DNA from: Gracilaria gracilis
Lineage: Eukaryota > Rhodophyta > Florideophyceae > Gracilariales > Gracilariaceae
Reading direction: 5' to 3'
DNA: 64,000 nucleotides
NCBI GenBank assembly: GCA_030374805.1
Contig: JARGSG010000027.1
Location: 558,001 to 622,000 of the forward strand
Made by a program: the position numbers and the translations under genes. The notes below the pieces were generated by a model. The model was not told the DNA's origin, made no database searches, and saw nothing but the letters and a program-made list of their open reading frames with translations. Each line of letters opens with the position of its first letter. Within the stretch, counting starts at the first letter, position 1. This document shows, one piece after another, positions 30,478 to 41,649 of the stretch.

Positions 30478-32256
30478 CTAACGGTCGTCAGCGGAGTCTG
30501 GAATCCATACAGCGTGGTTGTCGTTGCGCCATAGGTCCTCGTGAAGCTTCAAATCGTGCGGGCGCAAGGCGGATTCTTGGTTCTGTACAGTTGCAAGTTC
30601 TTTTGGAGATGGCCATTGGAACTCTTCTGATGTGGTAGAAGGAAGAGCTGGAATGCAAATAAGGCTGCGTACCGTCGGAGGTGCTGACCAGCGGCCGAGG
30701 AGGTCAGCCCAAACATTATCAATTCCGTGGATGTGAAAGCACGTGTACATGTAGATGCTCAGGCGGACAGCCCAGCGTAGCACCTTTCTAATGGCGGTTT
30801 GCGAGAGATCTGGTACGATGGAGAGAGGATCGAAGATGAACAGAAGATTGTTGTGGTCCGTGTAAAGGTCGAAACTATCAGGCGTTGCTGCAATCCAGCG
30901 CATTCCTTCGAGCGTGATCATGATGGCATAGGATTCCTTCCCTGACGTCGACCAACGCATTTGTGTTTGATTGAATCGACCCGAGCAGAATGCCAGCGGG
31001 CTGTGTCGTTGATCTTTGTGAGCTTTGTTTAAGTCACTGTGTGGAACCTGCGTCACGATTCCTGACCACATGTCGTCCGAAGCATCGGTGTAGATGCAGA
31101 GCCTTTGAGAGTCGTCTCTATGTGCCAAGGTGACGAGATGTACCAGCGCTTTCTTACACCGTTCGAAGGCGGAGAGTTCGTCTGCGCCCCAACCAATTGA
31201 AGCGAGTTCCACTTTTGCGACTCCTCTTGCGGTTCGTTTCCCCGCGGCTGTATACAACTTTTCCAAGAAATCGTGCAAAGAACACGTAAGGTTCGCATAG
31301 TCTGGAATGTCAGTCTTCATCCACTGCATAGCGCAAAGAAATTGCTGCAAATGCGCTCCATTGGAAGGAGGTTGCATGCAAAGTAGCCCATCCAGTCGTC
31401 TTGGATCAAACCTAATGCCCTCGGCGGAGATAAGACGACCAAACCATCTGATGCTGGTGGAAAACAGTATGCTCTTCTTGGGGTGCAAACGGATGTTGTG
31501 TGTGGCACAGAAGTGTAAGAGCTTCTCTATACAATCTAACAATTATTGTATCTTCTGGTGATGCAACAGCATGTCGTCTAACCAATAGAGCAGTTGTTGG
31601 AGGATTGGAGAAGGTAGTACTGCCTTTAAAGCAGATTGCATATGCGTCACTGCATTGGTGGTGCCGTGTAAGACGCGCGTGGGTGAGAAAATTCCGTCAG
31701 GTGTGATGAATGATTGGCACGCCTGAGAGTCTGGATGGAGGGGAAGTTGCCAGTATCCATGGCACAAGTCAAAAGTGGCGAAGAAGCGGGACCCGGCAAG
31801 TCTGGAGAGTTCTTGTTCAATATTTGGCATCGGAAACTGATGCTTCAATGTAAAATTATTGACCGGACGTAGGTCTACAATAAAACTAAATCTTGCCGGT
31901 CCAGGTTTGGGAACCACAAGCGAAGCGGAGGCCCATGGAGAACTTGGGTTAGGATAAACCATATTTGCTCTTACCAATTCGGTGACAAACTTGTCCAAGA
32001 AATCGCGCTGCTCGCGCGAGTAATTCCGCAATCTCACACGGACTGGATGTGCTTCTCGGTTGAGGTCAATCTTCAGCGGCTCAATGCTGGCCGCAGGGCC
32101 TGACGAGAGGGCGGTGCAGAAAATGGTGATGTGTGATTGAACCAAGGACTTCAATCTCTGGACGGAATCATCCGGCATGCCATTGCTACGCGCGGTCTGG
32201 ACCATTTTTTTTTGTAGCGTCAACGATTTCCTCGTGCTGCCTGGAATCAATGGCAT
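30478..32256 (-). pseudogene. Reverse transcriptase and RNase H part of gypsy pol, broken
   Basis: Reverse transcriptase blocks: VNNFTLKHQFPMPNIEQEL, FATFDLCHGYWQLPLHPDS and the catalytic YWLDDMLLHH (YxDD class, with Leu at x). RNase H follows: RLCIYTDASDDMWSG, TSGKESYAIM and YTDHNNLLFI. One TAA (31543-31545) sits between HHQKIQ and LLDCIEKLLHF, and a TAG (30478-30480) ends the RNase H segment before the integrase in the same frame. The first TAA could derive from CAA. The N-terminal end overlaps the protease frame at a run of nine A on the coding strand (32205-32213). Confidence 0.9.
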
Positions 32257-33904
32257 CTAGCAGAGATGGATCAGGGAATGGATCTTCTTCGGCTCTGGCA
32301 GTGACGATGTCCACACGAGGCCTGTCAGTCTTCAAAGAACGATGATCTGGTTCTTCGCGATTCAGCCGAGCAATCATGAGTCGCTGGAAATATCCACCAC
32401 CGCTTCCAATCACGTTCCCTACTCCTGCGCAATCAATTTCATCGAGTTCCTTTCGCCGCCCGTCCAGTATCGTGCTGGGGTTGGCTCTAAGGTGCTTGAG
32501 AACCGGATTCCGGATGAGGAGTTTCTCGCATGCCAGGTCATCATTTGCGATGAGATACGCGACGTTTCGAAGGGCCAGTTCTCCAGAAGGAAGCATCAGA
32601 ATTGTACGAGGAGTCATCCATGATCACGAGAATGAGAATGTTTGAGGCTTTTCTCCCTTCTTTAGAGCGACTTGCAAGGAAATTGGGTTGACTAATGAAA
32701 TCTTTCCAATGCCCTTCAGTGCGGATTCCTCCGCGAGAGATGGAGCAACGATGCTGTGGTCGCTACCGCAGTCGAGTCGAGCAATGCAGGCCTGGCTCGA
32801 CTTGCCATCTACTAGTGAGACGGTGCAGGATTCGTAATCGACATGATTAGGGACCATGTCTGTCGTGATACGAGAGACCTGTCCGTTTCCTCTACGTTCT
32901 TGCCCGCATTGATTTCGGGATTGCGAACGCGTGGAGGCGGCTGGGTCTTCTCTAGCTTTCATCGCAGCAACCTCAGCCCGCATTTCTTGCTTCTCGTCTT
33001 CAGTAGCCCTGTCACATTCCTCGATCCAGTGTCTGGCACGCTTTTGTTTGCATATCTTATGCAAGCGAAATGGCTTCGGTCGTCGCCTGTGCGGTCTCTG
33101 GGATTTGTCAGGTGCAGAGTCTGTGCCCGACCGCTGGTTCAGTTTCCCGAAAGAACTTGGTTTGTCCTTCCTGTTTGACTTTGAAGAGGGTTCTTGGGAA
33201 GGAAACCCCATATCAATATCTTCAAATGATTCTGAAACCTTCAGTGCATGCGCCAAGAACGCCTTGAAATCTTTGCGTTTCTCGGAGTGCGCAAACTCTA
33301 AATCTTGCTCGAGCCGTAGACGTAGTGCTTTAGGCTTAACTGCTGCAACAATGTGCGAAATTGCAGTGTTCGGGCGGGATGCAAGAATCCACTTTAAACC
33401 ATGACGGTGTAGAAGAGCATTGCAAGATGTCAGCAACAGAGTCATACGCGATGTCGCAGACGTGTCGTTCATATCCATCCGGAGCTCCTTCTCTACGAGG
33501 TTGTTCAAAGCAGAAAGACTCAAAGAGCCTTTTTGAGAAGATGATTTGGACTCCAGGTACTGCCTTAATTGCTCATCAGTAAGCGTCTCGACATCACTGA
33601 TGTCCGAAATGAAACCTAGGTCTACGTTTGACTCCAGCCATTCTGGGTCCACGCAGAACGATAGGTTCACTGGACGTACTGGCTCAACTGTTGTTGCATC
33701 AACCACTGCAAGCTGCGGTGCCCTCTGGGTAACTTCTTTGACGTATTGATCATAGGCGATCAAAAAAGTCCTGATTGAAGCGGCGTCGTAGCGCACTAGA
33801 CGCAGGTGATTCACAGATGTTGCAACAAAACGGGGCTCTGACAGAGCCGAGCCAAGACCGGTTAGGCTGGACATTTCATTTTGGTCGGATGCCTCGTCAG
33901 ACAT
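32186..33904 (-). pseudogene. Gag and protease part of the gypsy element, broken
   Basis: Gag: Ser/Asp-rich N-terminus, a helical capsid-like region, then a degenerate CCHC knuckle (CKQKRARHWIEEC, with the second Cys missing). The protease active site reads ARLDCGSDHSIV, and its C-terminal part ILMLPSGELALRNVAYLI continues after an in-frame TGA (32624-32626) flanked by TCG and TCA, consistent with CGA to TGA. The frame then ends just after the nine-A run; a one-base change in that run would join it to reverse transcriptase. Confidence 0.85.
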
Positions 33905-33977
33905 CCTGTGATCGAATGGTAAGCAGACGCACTGAAATTCCTCTAGTCTACAGACTAAGTAAACGGAGAGTGATCAC

Positions 33978-34226
33978 TGTAACCAGACCAAGTAGGTAGA
34001 CTTGGGAGAAAGAGGTTCGATGCCCTCAAGTTTTACTGAGGGCGGTGAGAAACTATCTTAAGTACTGTAGTGGTTCTACCAAACCACCAGCTACGAGTAG
34101 AATGATAACTGCGTAGGGTGCTCTCACAATTCAGGTACTTGTGTCTGAATTGGGGAAGACCATTTTGGGTCCCAACAGCAGCGTCTACGCCTACTGCGTA
34201 GCCTGCAGATGCCCAAAGGGGCTACA
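33978..34226 (-). repeat. 5' LTR of the gypsy element
   Basis: 249 bp, the partner of the left LTR with about 97% identity. The gag reading frame starts 73 bp inside it (33904). Confidence 0.92.
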
Positions 34227-36616
34227 CTCTACCGGCATTACAATCCGTTCTGCGCGGCGCCGCCCCCGGTCAGGAAACCATTCTGCACTGCGACCGCAGA
34301 GGTAAAAATTGTGCGCGGCGCCATTGCCGCGCTTGTCGATATATTGCCAGTCGTTTCGGCCGCGCACTTATAAGGTAAAAGAAAAAATGGTTTACTTAAT
34401 GACTTGAGTCTTCAAAAGTTGTATTAAAAGCATGATTTCTCCGCTAGGCCTCTTGGACTTCAAACCTGTGCAAACGCCGAGACGAAGGCCGAAAAGGACT
34501 CCAAGAAGGCACACAGTAGATAATAGGCTTACCTCGATACGTAAAACGTTGTCAAAAGAAAGTTGAAGAAGCTTCCTGCGAACGATATTACGCAAGATAC
34601 CTTCAAACTCTGTTATCAGTTTTGGTGATCAGGAAATATCAGCACTTACACGAGAAACAACCAGATTGACAAAAACTCTCCAACGGTTCATGATCGATCA
34701 AAAGACAGCGGAATGCGTGTAGTTGCTCAGTTTTACCGTTTGTGGCTTCCGCCACCAAAACATTTTTGTTTGGCTTGATTTCAGACATGTTCGCTGCGTT
34801 GTTCGTTCGATTACCTGGCAACTGTGGTGAACATAAAGTCAGAAAGACTTTAAATAAGATCAAATACGATTAAGGTTATATGTCCAATTCACGTAGGCCA
34901 TTGTACCTTTGTTGACAATCTAGTGCTTGATGGCAAAGAAAACAGAGTATTTAGTTATCTAGACCATGCACTTTAGTGAGAGTCCATATAACCCCCCGAT
35001 TTGAAGCGTCACCGCCAACTCACCTCGAAAAGACCACTTTACCTCGACGACCCTCTTCCAAAAGCGCTACCGTCTCTTTATCCTTCCCCGTTTCCGTCGC
35101 CTTCCAAATTCCTTAGGCACCCGTCCACTACTCTTAAGCACAGACAATGTGCCTCTCCTTGCCACCAACCACCTCCCCCATTACTAATTTTTCGGCGGCT
35201 CGGTCTTTCACCTACATCACTATAGTTCCAGTTTGTTGCCCTTTTTTTGGGTTCCTTTGCACATTGTAACCATCGCTACTGTCTTTGTACTCACGATTGT
35301 TCAACGAACATAGAGTGGGAAATCCATTGTTTGCAGCCTGGATTGTTGCGTGTCCGCTTCGTTTTGACCTATCAACTCAAAGCAACCGCAGGACTCGCCA
35401 CTTTGCGTATTGGTTTTTACGCTCATCGCTGAGCTAGACTGTTATCTTTCGCTGTTTTCGGCTGGTACTTCCTGGCATTTGTGTGGTTTTCTCTGGATTT
35501 GTCACCACCGGCGTTATGTGGTTGTTTTTGTTTCAAAAATGACTTCCACGGAATGCAAGTTTAGTTTACCACACGCAGGGTTTCGTTGAGACTATATTTA
35601 AGTACTCGCTGAGACTTTCGAAGCGGAGCGCTTCTGTCAAAGGGGTCTTCGCGCACCCTTAAATGGTATGGCACTGCTAAGGTGCGAGAGAGCGCCCTGA
35701 ATTTTGAAATCTTTTGGCTGCAAGCAATTCTCTTGTTATCAGCACGGATTGAAACGCCCTAACCGTCACTGTAAAAGCACAATTTTAATTCAACACTGCG
35801 CTAGTCTTCAATGCGGACTAAGACGGTTGCTGACTGGTGCTCTGAGACAAAGGCGCTGTCGACAATTTGCTGTATTACCTCGGTCCAGATTTGAAATGTC
35901 TGGTGCCGGAGGGAGCAGCCATTTTTTCCGAATTTCTCTAAAAGAAAGGACTGTTTTTGGAGGAATGATTCATCGAAAATTCGATTAGTGGGCTTGTTGT
36001 TTTTTTTTTCCAATCTTCCGAGCTAATCATGGCTGAGTCGTTTATTTAAAGTCTTTTGAAGGAGTTTGAAGCGACGCCAAGAAGTTATTTCTCGTCTAAG
36101 GGGAATAATGTGTAGAGCAACGCGCTTACATGGCTCTAATGGGTCTTCATCTCATGATACCACGGCTTTTCGAGTATCTGCAGTGGCTGACATATGATTA
36201 GAAATTTGTCTTCTGGCATGGTGACACAGTAAAGTCCTGAGGAGTCGATGAAGTCATACCTTACAGGTCAGGGCAAACCTAAACGCTGAATAATGGTGAA
36301 CACTTAAAGGGGTCCCGAAGAAACTGGTCCTCTGTAACCCATAGTAGTCACCGCACAGCAGCTCCCCGCTCGCCATAACAGCATTTTTTGGCTTCTTTCT
36401 TACCAGTAAAGAGCTGTGGAAAAATTAGGGTCATGTCTTCAACTATCAACGTGTTTACGTGGCTCTTAGAGCCCCAACTGCGGTGAAGAAACCCAAACAG
36501 GATGACAGCAGGTAGTTCAAACTAAATGCGCGCCAGATCGCAGCGAGACCGAGATCAATATAAGGCCAGATACGCAGTCTGTACACTTCATACAATCATC
36601 AACATGGCCTTCATTT
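34227..36616. other. Intergenic region with one repeated segment, no confident gene
   Basis: About 2.4 kb. It opens with a short GC-rich patch (34230-34370), then AT-rich sequence with dense stops. The 35455-35560 segment is repeated near 44512. A tract of 12 T lies at 36000-36011. No domain is visible in any frame. Confidence 0.35.
35455..35560 (+). repeat. Dispersed repeat, copy 1, leading into a short ATG frame
   Basis: Shares GGCTGGTAC, CCTGGC, GGATTTGTCACCACC, GCGT and AAAAATGACxTCCA..GAATG, in the same order, with the copy near 44512. Both copies place an ATG (MTSTE or MTSKE) right after the conserved block, then diverge. This suggests the 5' end of an unclassified element. Confidence 0.6.
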
Positions 36617-38707
36617 TTGACCAAGATGGTCACTGTTATTGTGCATAAACAATTGCAGATCATCAAACCCTGCATAGCCTCAGAAAATTCCAAAAGAAAA
36701 CAGAAACAAACAGAAGTAGAACTCTTAAGACAGCGCGTTCTCTTCAGACATATATCAGCACTCACAAACGTTTTCCTGGGAACGATTTCCCATATCAATA
36801 GACACGTAATAAAAGCCACAGAACAAAAACGTTTTAACGATGGATACAGCTATGCACTGATCAAAGGACGTCAAACCATTTTTTCATGCAAAGAAGAAAG
36901 AATCACAGTCGACCGCATGAAAGAAGTGGCAAACCACAGCTTTGCCGTCACCAAAGACACTCTGAAGTATAGTGCCGCCAAAATTGCGGACAATGGGCGG
37001 AAGGGCTTTCAAAACAAATACCCAACTGATGACTGGGTCCAAATCTTTCGCTCAAGGAACTGAGGTCTTACGCACCGTAAGATGGAAAATAAAAAAGCTT
37101 CAAAACTTGCGGCTGAAGACTCAGATCACTTGTTAACATATGTCAATTCCCTAAAAATCTGCAGGAAGAAACACCCCAAACTTCTTGATGACCTGGATTG
37201 TATTTGGAATATGGACGAAACCCAAGCTAGAATAAGCAAAATTGAAACTGAAAAAGGATTTGCTGCTGCCGATACTCACCATGGAGGTTTCAATCTCACG
37301 ATCAAAGCCCAGGGAAAGCATCTCACAGCCGTTACTATCGCCTCTGCTTCTGGACACGTTTCTGCCACCCTTTTTCATCTTCGTTGGGAAATATACGATG
37401 AAGCGTTGGTTCGAACCTCTTTGTGAGGAGATCTACAAAGACGACTATTGGTATCTTCGCTGGTTAATCCGAAAAGACTGGTTTCCTAAAGATATCTTTG
37501 TTCTGGGAACGGAAAATGGCTCCATGGTTAAGGAACATATGTACTTCGTTATCAGCCATATTAAGAAACACACCGAAAATATCCTAAAAGGGCTTCATAT
37601 GCTTCTCGCATTAGATGGTCACAAGTCTCGCAATGGCCGTGAGTGCCTCTCCGAAGAAAAACGTATGGACAAATCAGTATGTAGGATTCCTGCCCATACG
37701 TCCCACTTCTTACAGGCCTGCGACCAACATATTAACAAACAGTTTAAAACGATTGTAAAAGACACATACAGGCACCTCAATAAGACTGCCTTCCTCAACT
37801 TCAGAGAGCTGGGGATAAAGCAGAACTTTTCTGTTGCAGGGTTCCGTGCATTGACTGGATCAGTTGTAAAAATTCCTTCTAGGAAGTCAAGATGTGACCT
37901 ATTGACTTCCGCTTTCATAGGTGGGCGCAAGAGAAATGAAATAACAAGCAGCAAAACACGAGCGAACGTCAGGAGAGGTCAAAACACCGGATCTAATTTA
38001 GGGAGTGGGAGGAAATAATTGATGCTGTACAGTCCTCGAAAACCATATCGTCAGGTCTTCATAATGTAAAACAGATTCCCCACATGGGACGCACACGAGT
38101 GAAGGAAATTGTAGCGAGACGAACGCCGACCAAAACCAATGTCTGTAGCAAGTGCACTGTGCCCATGGATTTAACAACCATTTCCAAAGGGGCTCCAGAG
38201 GTATACCTTACACACGGAGAGGTTATTTCGAAGCGATTGGCAGACGATCGCAATGCTGAAGAAGAGCAGAAATCGAAAGCAACGCGTAGAAAAGAGGCGG
38301 CTTTAGCCAAACGACAGAAAGCGGAGGAGACACTGCTTCTCAAAAATCAGAAGGAGGAGAAGGCTAGAAAGAAAAAGAAAAAAGAAGAAGAAGCAGCCGA
38401 GAAACGCCGTGTACGTGAAGAAGCCGCAAATCAAGAGACACTGGAGAAAGCTTTCAAGACAAAAGAGACCGCGTGAAAGAAAAAACCAAAGGCCCCGGTG
38501 TCCTCAAACAAATTATCCAGTATTCCTGCTATGCAAGAGGCAGATGATGTAGTAGACAGTGCAAACAACTCCGTACTATGCAGTGGAATGCTGGTTCGTG
38601 ATGCAAAATCAATTGAAGCGCCAGCCAAGGTGGCAGAGAGCGAAAAAGATCCAGGTTTGTGGCCGCCACACCCAGTGACTGCAAATATTGTCACGGACAC
38701 TATTTGA
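36617..38707 (+). pseudogene. Second pogo-like (DDE_1) transposase, decayed
   Basis: Fragments in order: an N-terminal segment with AEKIADNGRKGF-like AAKIADNGRKGFQNKYPTDD and FRSRN; a core with LDCIWNMDETQ, TIASASGHVSA, then after a frameshift PPFFIFVGKY, LLALDGHKSR and RIPAHTSHFLQACDQ; and a Lys/Glu-rich coiled-coil tail (38084-38476) that resumes after TGA at 38474. The NxDE and LDGHKS blocks mark pogo/jerky-type transposases; the third motif reads QACDQ rather than QPLD. There are at least two frameshifts and several stops. It is not a close copy of the intact pogo gene at 24.4 kb. Confidence 0.8.
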
Positions 38708-38739
38708 CGAAGCAGATTCCGAACACAAGAAACATGAAA

Positions 38740-39157
38740 TAGTGTGGGTTTAACTAATATTGGTATGACACTAAATGAGGTTTATATCAAACTAGTAAAA
38801 CTCTCACTTTTTTGTACGCTCTAATTAGTGTGGGTGACGATGCCTTAATTTCTAGCATCAATCTAGGACAAGTTGGCCATCGAAGTGGATTGGGTGTTTG
38901 GCTGAAATCTGGTAAAGCTCTAGAAATAGCTAAAGCTATTTCTAGAGGATACTTAAGTCCAACAAGAAGATTCTGAGAGAGGAGGGCGCCTTGTTCTCAA
39001 CAGAAATATTGTCAACACTGGAGCACACCTCTGCTCAAGCAACTTAATTGCTTTTCGATGCCTATTTATTGCGCTAGTCGCACTAATTTAGTCTAGAGAG
39101 CATTGCCTTTGTACAGTTAATAGTGTGTGTCAATTACACCCACACTATTTCTGATAT
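38740..39157. repeat. MITE-like inverted repeat with an internal hairpin
   Basis: The ends AATAGTGTGGGT-TTAACTA (left) and AATAGTGTGGGTGTAATTGA (right, minus strand) are inverted copies about 418 bp apart. A perfect hairpin lies inside: CTCTAGAAATAGC at 38918-38930, loop TAAA, complementary arm at 38935-38947. No coding capacity is present. Confidence 0.5.
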
Positions 39158-41136
39158 GACCCTATTTAAAAACACACTATTTGCAGTCACTGGGTTTAGC
39201 AGAGCGTCTAGGCCTACAGTCATGCGAAGATTTTTAGAGCTCAAGTGATGAAGACACCGATGAAAGCGCATTTATACTGCTGAATATGTCGAAGATGGAC
39301 GTGCGCTTGGGAGACACGCATAATATAGAGTATCACGAATCAGTGGGCGATCAGTCGTGTCTCGATGAACCCTTTTATTGCGACTGGATGTTTGTTGACA
39401 AAAAGTATGATGTTCAGTATAGCCCTGGTGAGTCCGGGACGGAGGACTCTGAGAGAGATGGAGAGAGTTGATGATTGCGATCGTGAGCGCCGGCGGATTG
39501 AATCCATGTTTGGCGAACGTGTTCATGAGTCTTAGAGCTGTTGTTTCAGTAAAATTGATTTTAAATCAAGTCACAAAGCATCCTACTCTGGCTCTTGGAA
39601 CGGAATTGCGCTCAACAGTAACCTGATCTGGAAAGTAACTGCTAAACACTTGGTCGCGTGGGAAATTAGCTCTGTGTACAGAGATAGTTTGGCTACATTT
39701 ATGATTTAATGGCCGCCTCGGCGGGTCTACACGGGTACGCCACGTGTGTGGACCTGACTCAATTGGCACTAATTTAGTTAATTATTTTAGTTTATTATTG
39801 TGAGACTACTTAGGTGGTGGCTGCACCGCCCTCGTACCCAAAAAATAAACTCAACCTTTTTCGAGGCTCTGACTAGATCGCCTGCCCAACATGCACAACT
39901 TCTTCGAAGGCTCACCGCGTACGTTTTTTTTCATTTTATCCAAAAGGTATCTTGCGGGTACACTGATCCCACATTGCCCTGTTTTAGGACTAATATTTTG
40001 TTACGCAGATGTCTGCTTACCAGTGTTTGGATGGTTCTATCGCCTTTGTATACAGTTCTGCCGTGTTTGCTTAATATACAATACCGTCTCTATTTTCTCT
40101 TCCTTTTCTATTATACATTGGGTCTACTCGGTGCTTGTCGGAGAACCCGTCGAGTTTGGCCTTGTTTTTGCCTTTTTTTCTTTTTCTTTCACAACGCTTC
40201 ATGGACAAGTTTCGTTGCCGTACTACGGCGTCCTTTGATATTCTTCCACCTACCTCCATGATATTTTCGACATATAGCGGGTCCTACATTCCGATCTATC
40301 CGTATACTGAGGGCTCATGCGCTGAATATACCTCCCCAAAGAGTAAGGACTCGGGAACCTTGAGTGTCGATTACCAGTTTGAGTTTTGCAGTACACCATG
40401 TAGGAGTAGTCTATTATAGCATTGCTATCCCATGAAAGTAGGTCATGGGCGCAGCCACTGACGTCAAGCTTGCACGGGAGATCTGGTTCTTTTATATAAT
40501 GCGTTGCACCTTGCTTTCCCTTTTTGGTATTGCAAAGTCAGGGACCACTAAGGCAAGAGCGTTACTTGTTAGTTTTCTCTTTTTCTAGTATCTTTCAGGT
40601 TTTACCTCGCGGCGACGTCTACTGCCGTAAACCTACACTTTCTAGGCTAGTTGCCCTAGCTTTTGCCCTTGCGGGTTTCAGATGCCCTACTTCCACATTG
40701 GTTTGTGTGCTTTTTAGCGTTAGGTCGAGCCCTAGCGCGCTATCTACTACAGGTAGCCCTCACACCTCATCGGTATTTGTTCAACCAAGATCGAGTATAA
40801 CAGTAACGTCCGTGAACTTCAGGGGTAAGGCATTTTGAATACTCTTCGCATTGAAAAGGTCATGCTGGAGGACGAAGTCCCGACGTACTCCTAAGGACTA
40901 ACCAAGGTCGTTACCACGATTAAGCAACTCTCTCCGCAATGCCCTGCGCATTTTTAATCCGAATATCACAACATAGAATACCTTTGTAAGGCTGTTCTGG
41001 GTTTGGAATGGTCAAAGCATCCGATAAGCCATATTTTTACTTCGAAGTATAAATTCAACGGTTTCACCAGAACCCTCAGGGACAATATTGAACTGGAGAA
41101 GGATATAGAGGAAGAGGATCTAAAATTGACACTCTC
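39158..41136. other. AT-rich region without a recognisable gene
   Basis: About 2 kb. Open frames of up to about 150 codons are Phe/Leu-rich, from pyrimidine-rich DNA, and show no domain. A short acidic frame at 39286-39471 could be transposon debris. Confidence 0.35.
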
Positions 41137-41397
41137 CTAGTCTATTAGGATACTATGTATCAGCAATACGGCAGGAATCCAAAGCAAGTTCGCAAGTGCC
41201 CACCCCGAGATGAAACTGTGAAGAATGTACGCAGGACCCCCGGCTCGTGCATTCTTTCCCTCACATTCGAAGAAAGACGCTGACGCAATGAGTGCTACAA
41301 ATGCTAAACCAAATAACAACCAGGACATAGATGCAAGGCCGGTGCAATCCGCCGTCACATTCGTCAGCGCATAAGAAATGGAGAACCTGCAGTACAT
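41137..41397 (-). CDS. Possible membrane-protein exon or fragment
   Basis: 86 residues with two convincing hydrophobic segments (MSWLLFGLAFVALIASASFF and the ALANLLWIPAVLLIH region) separated by FECEGKNARAGGPA. A CAG acceptor-like site directly precedes the FSISYALTNV segment, so this may be a terminal exon whose upstream exons I cannot find, or a gene fragment. No family recognised. Confidence 0.25.
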   Translation of the reverse strand: MYCRFSISYALTNVTADCTGLASMSWLLFGLAFVALIASASFFECEGKNARAGGPAYILHSFISGWALANLLWIPAVLLIHSILID

Positions 41398-41649
41398 GTG
41401 TCATACCTCGTTTTCACAATGAAGGGAGAAAGCTTTCACCAACCTAATGCCCTACTGGAGGGAGGAAAAGACTATACTTCCAATTCGAAGAACTTCGCCT
41501 ATTCGATGAGTTGACTGCAACTAAGGACCACGAAAGCCCCTTACAAATCCAAGCTGCTGGTATGGAATGGTTCATCAATCATCTATCTGCTTCGATTAAC
41601 ACAAATTATATCAACCACCCCAGCACAGACTCCCACCTTTTTCGTTAAG

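Larger units (their letters stand above)
28892..34226 (-). mobile_element. Ty3/gypsy LTR retrotransposon (chromovirus-like), degenerate
   Basis: A 5,335-bp element with 249-bp LTRs that start TG and end CA on the plus strand. The coding order on the minus strand is gag, protease, reverse transcriptase, RNase H, integrase, chromodomain-like C-terminus, the Ty3/gypsy chromovirus order. Outside flanks CTCCA (left) and CTCTA (right) are a likely 5-bp target duplication with one change. A purine-rich tract (GAGAGAGAGAAG on the minus strand) abuts the 3' LTR. The primer-binding site is not a standard TGG start. The reading frame has five in-frame stops and two frameshifts. Confidence 0.92.

Noticed and set aside
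33950..33977. Standard tRNA primer-binding site next to the 5' LTR
   Set aside because: The sequence after the LTR reads GTGATCACTCTCC on the minus strand and does not begin with TGG; the priming mode stays open.
28905..34030. tRNA or snRNA in GAGGTTCGATGCCCTC
   Set aside because: Occurs in both LTRs at the same place and forms no tRNA fold; it is part of the LTR.
39800..40261. Hydrophobic 153-codon frame as a membrane protein
   Set aside because: Phe/Leu richness comes from pyrimidine-rich DNA; an overlapping frame shows the same feature and no motif is present.
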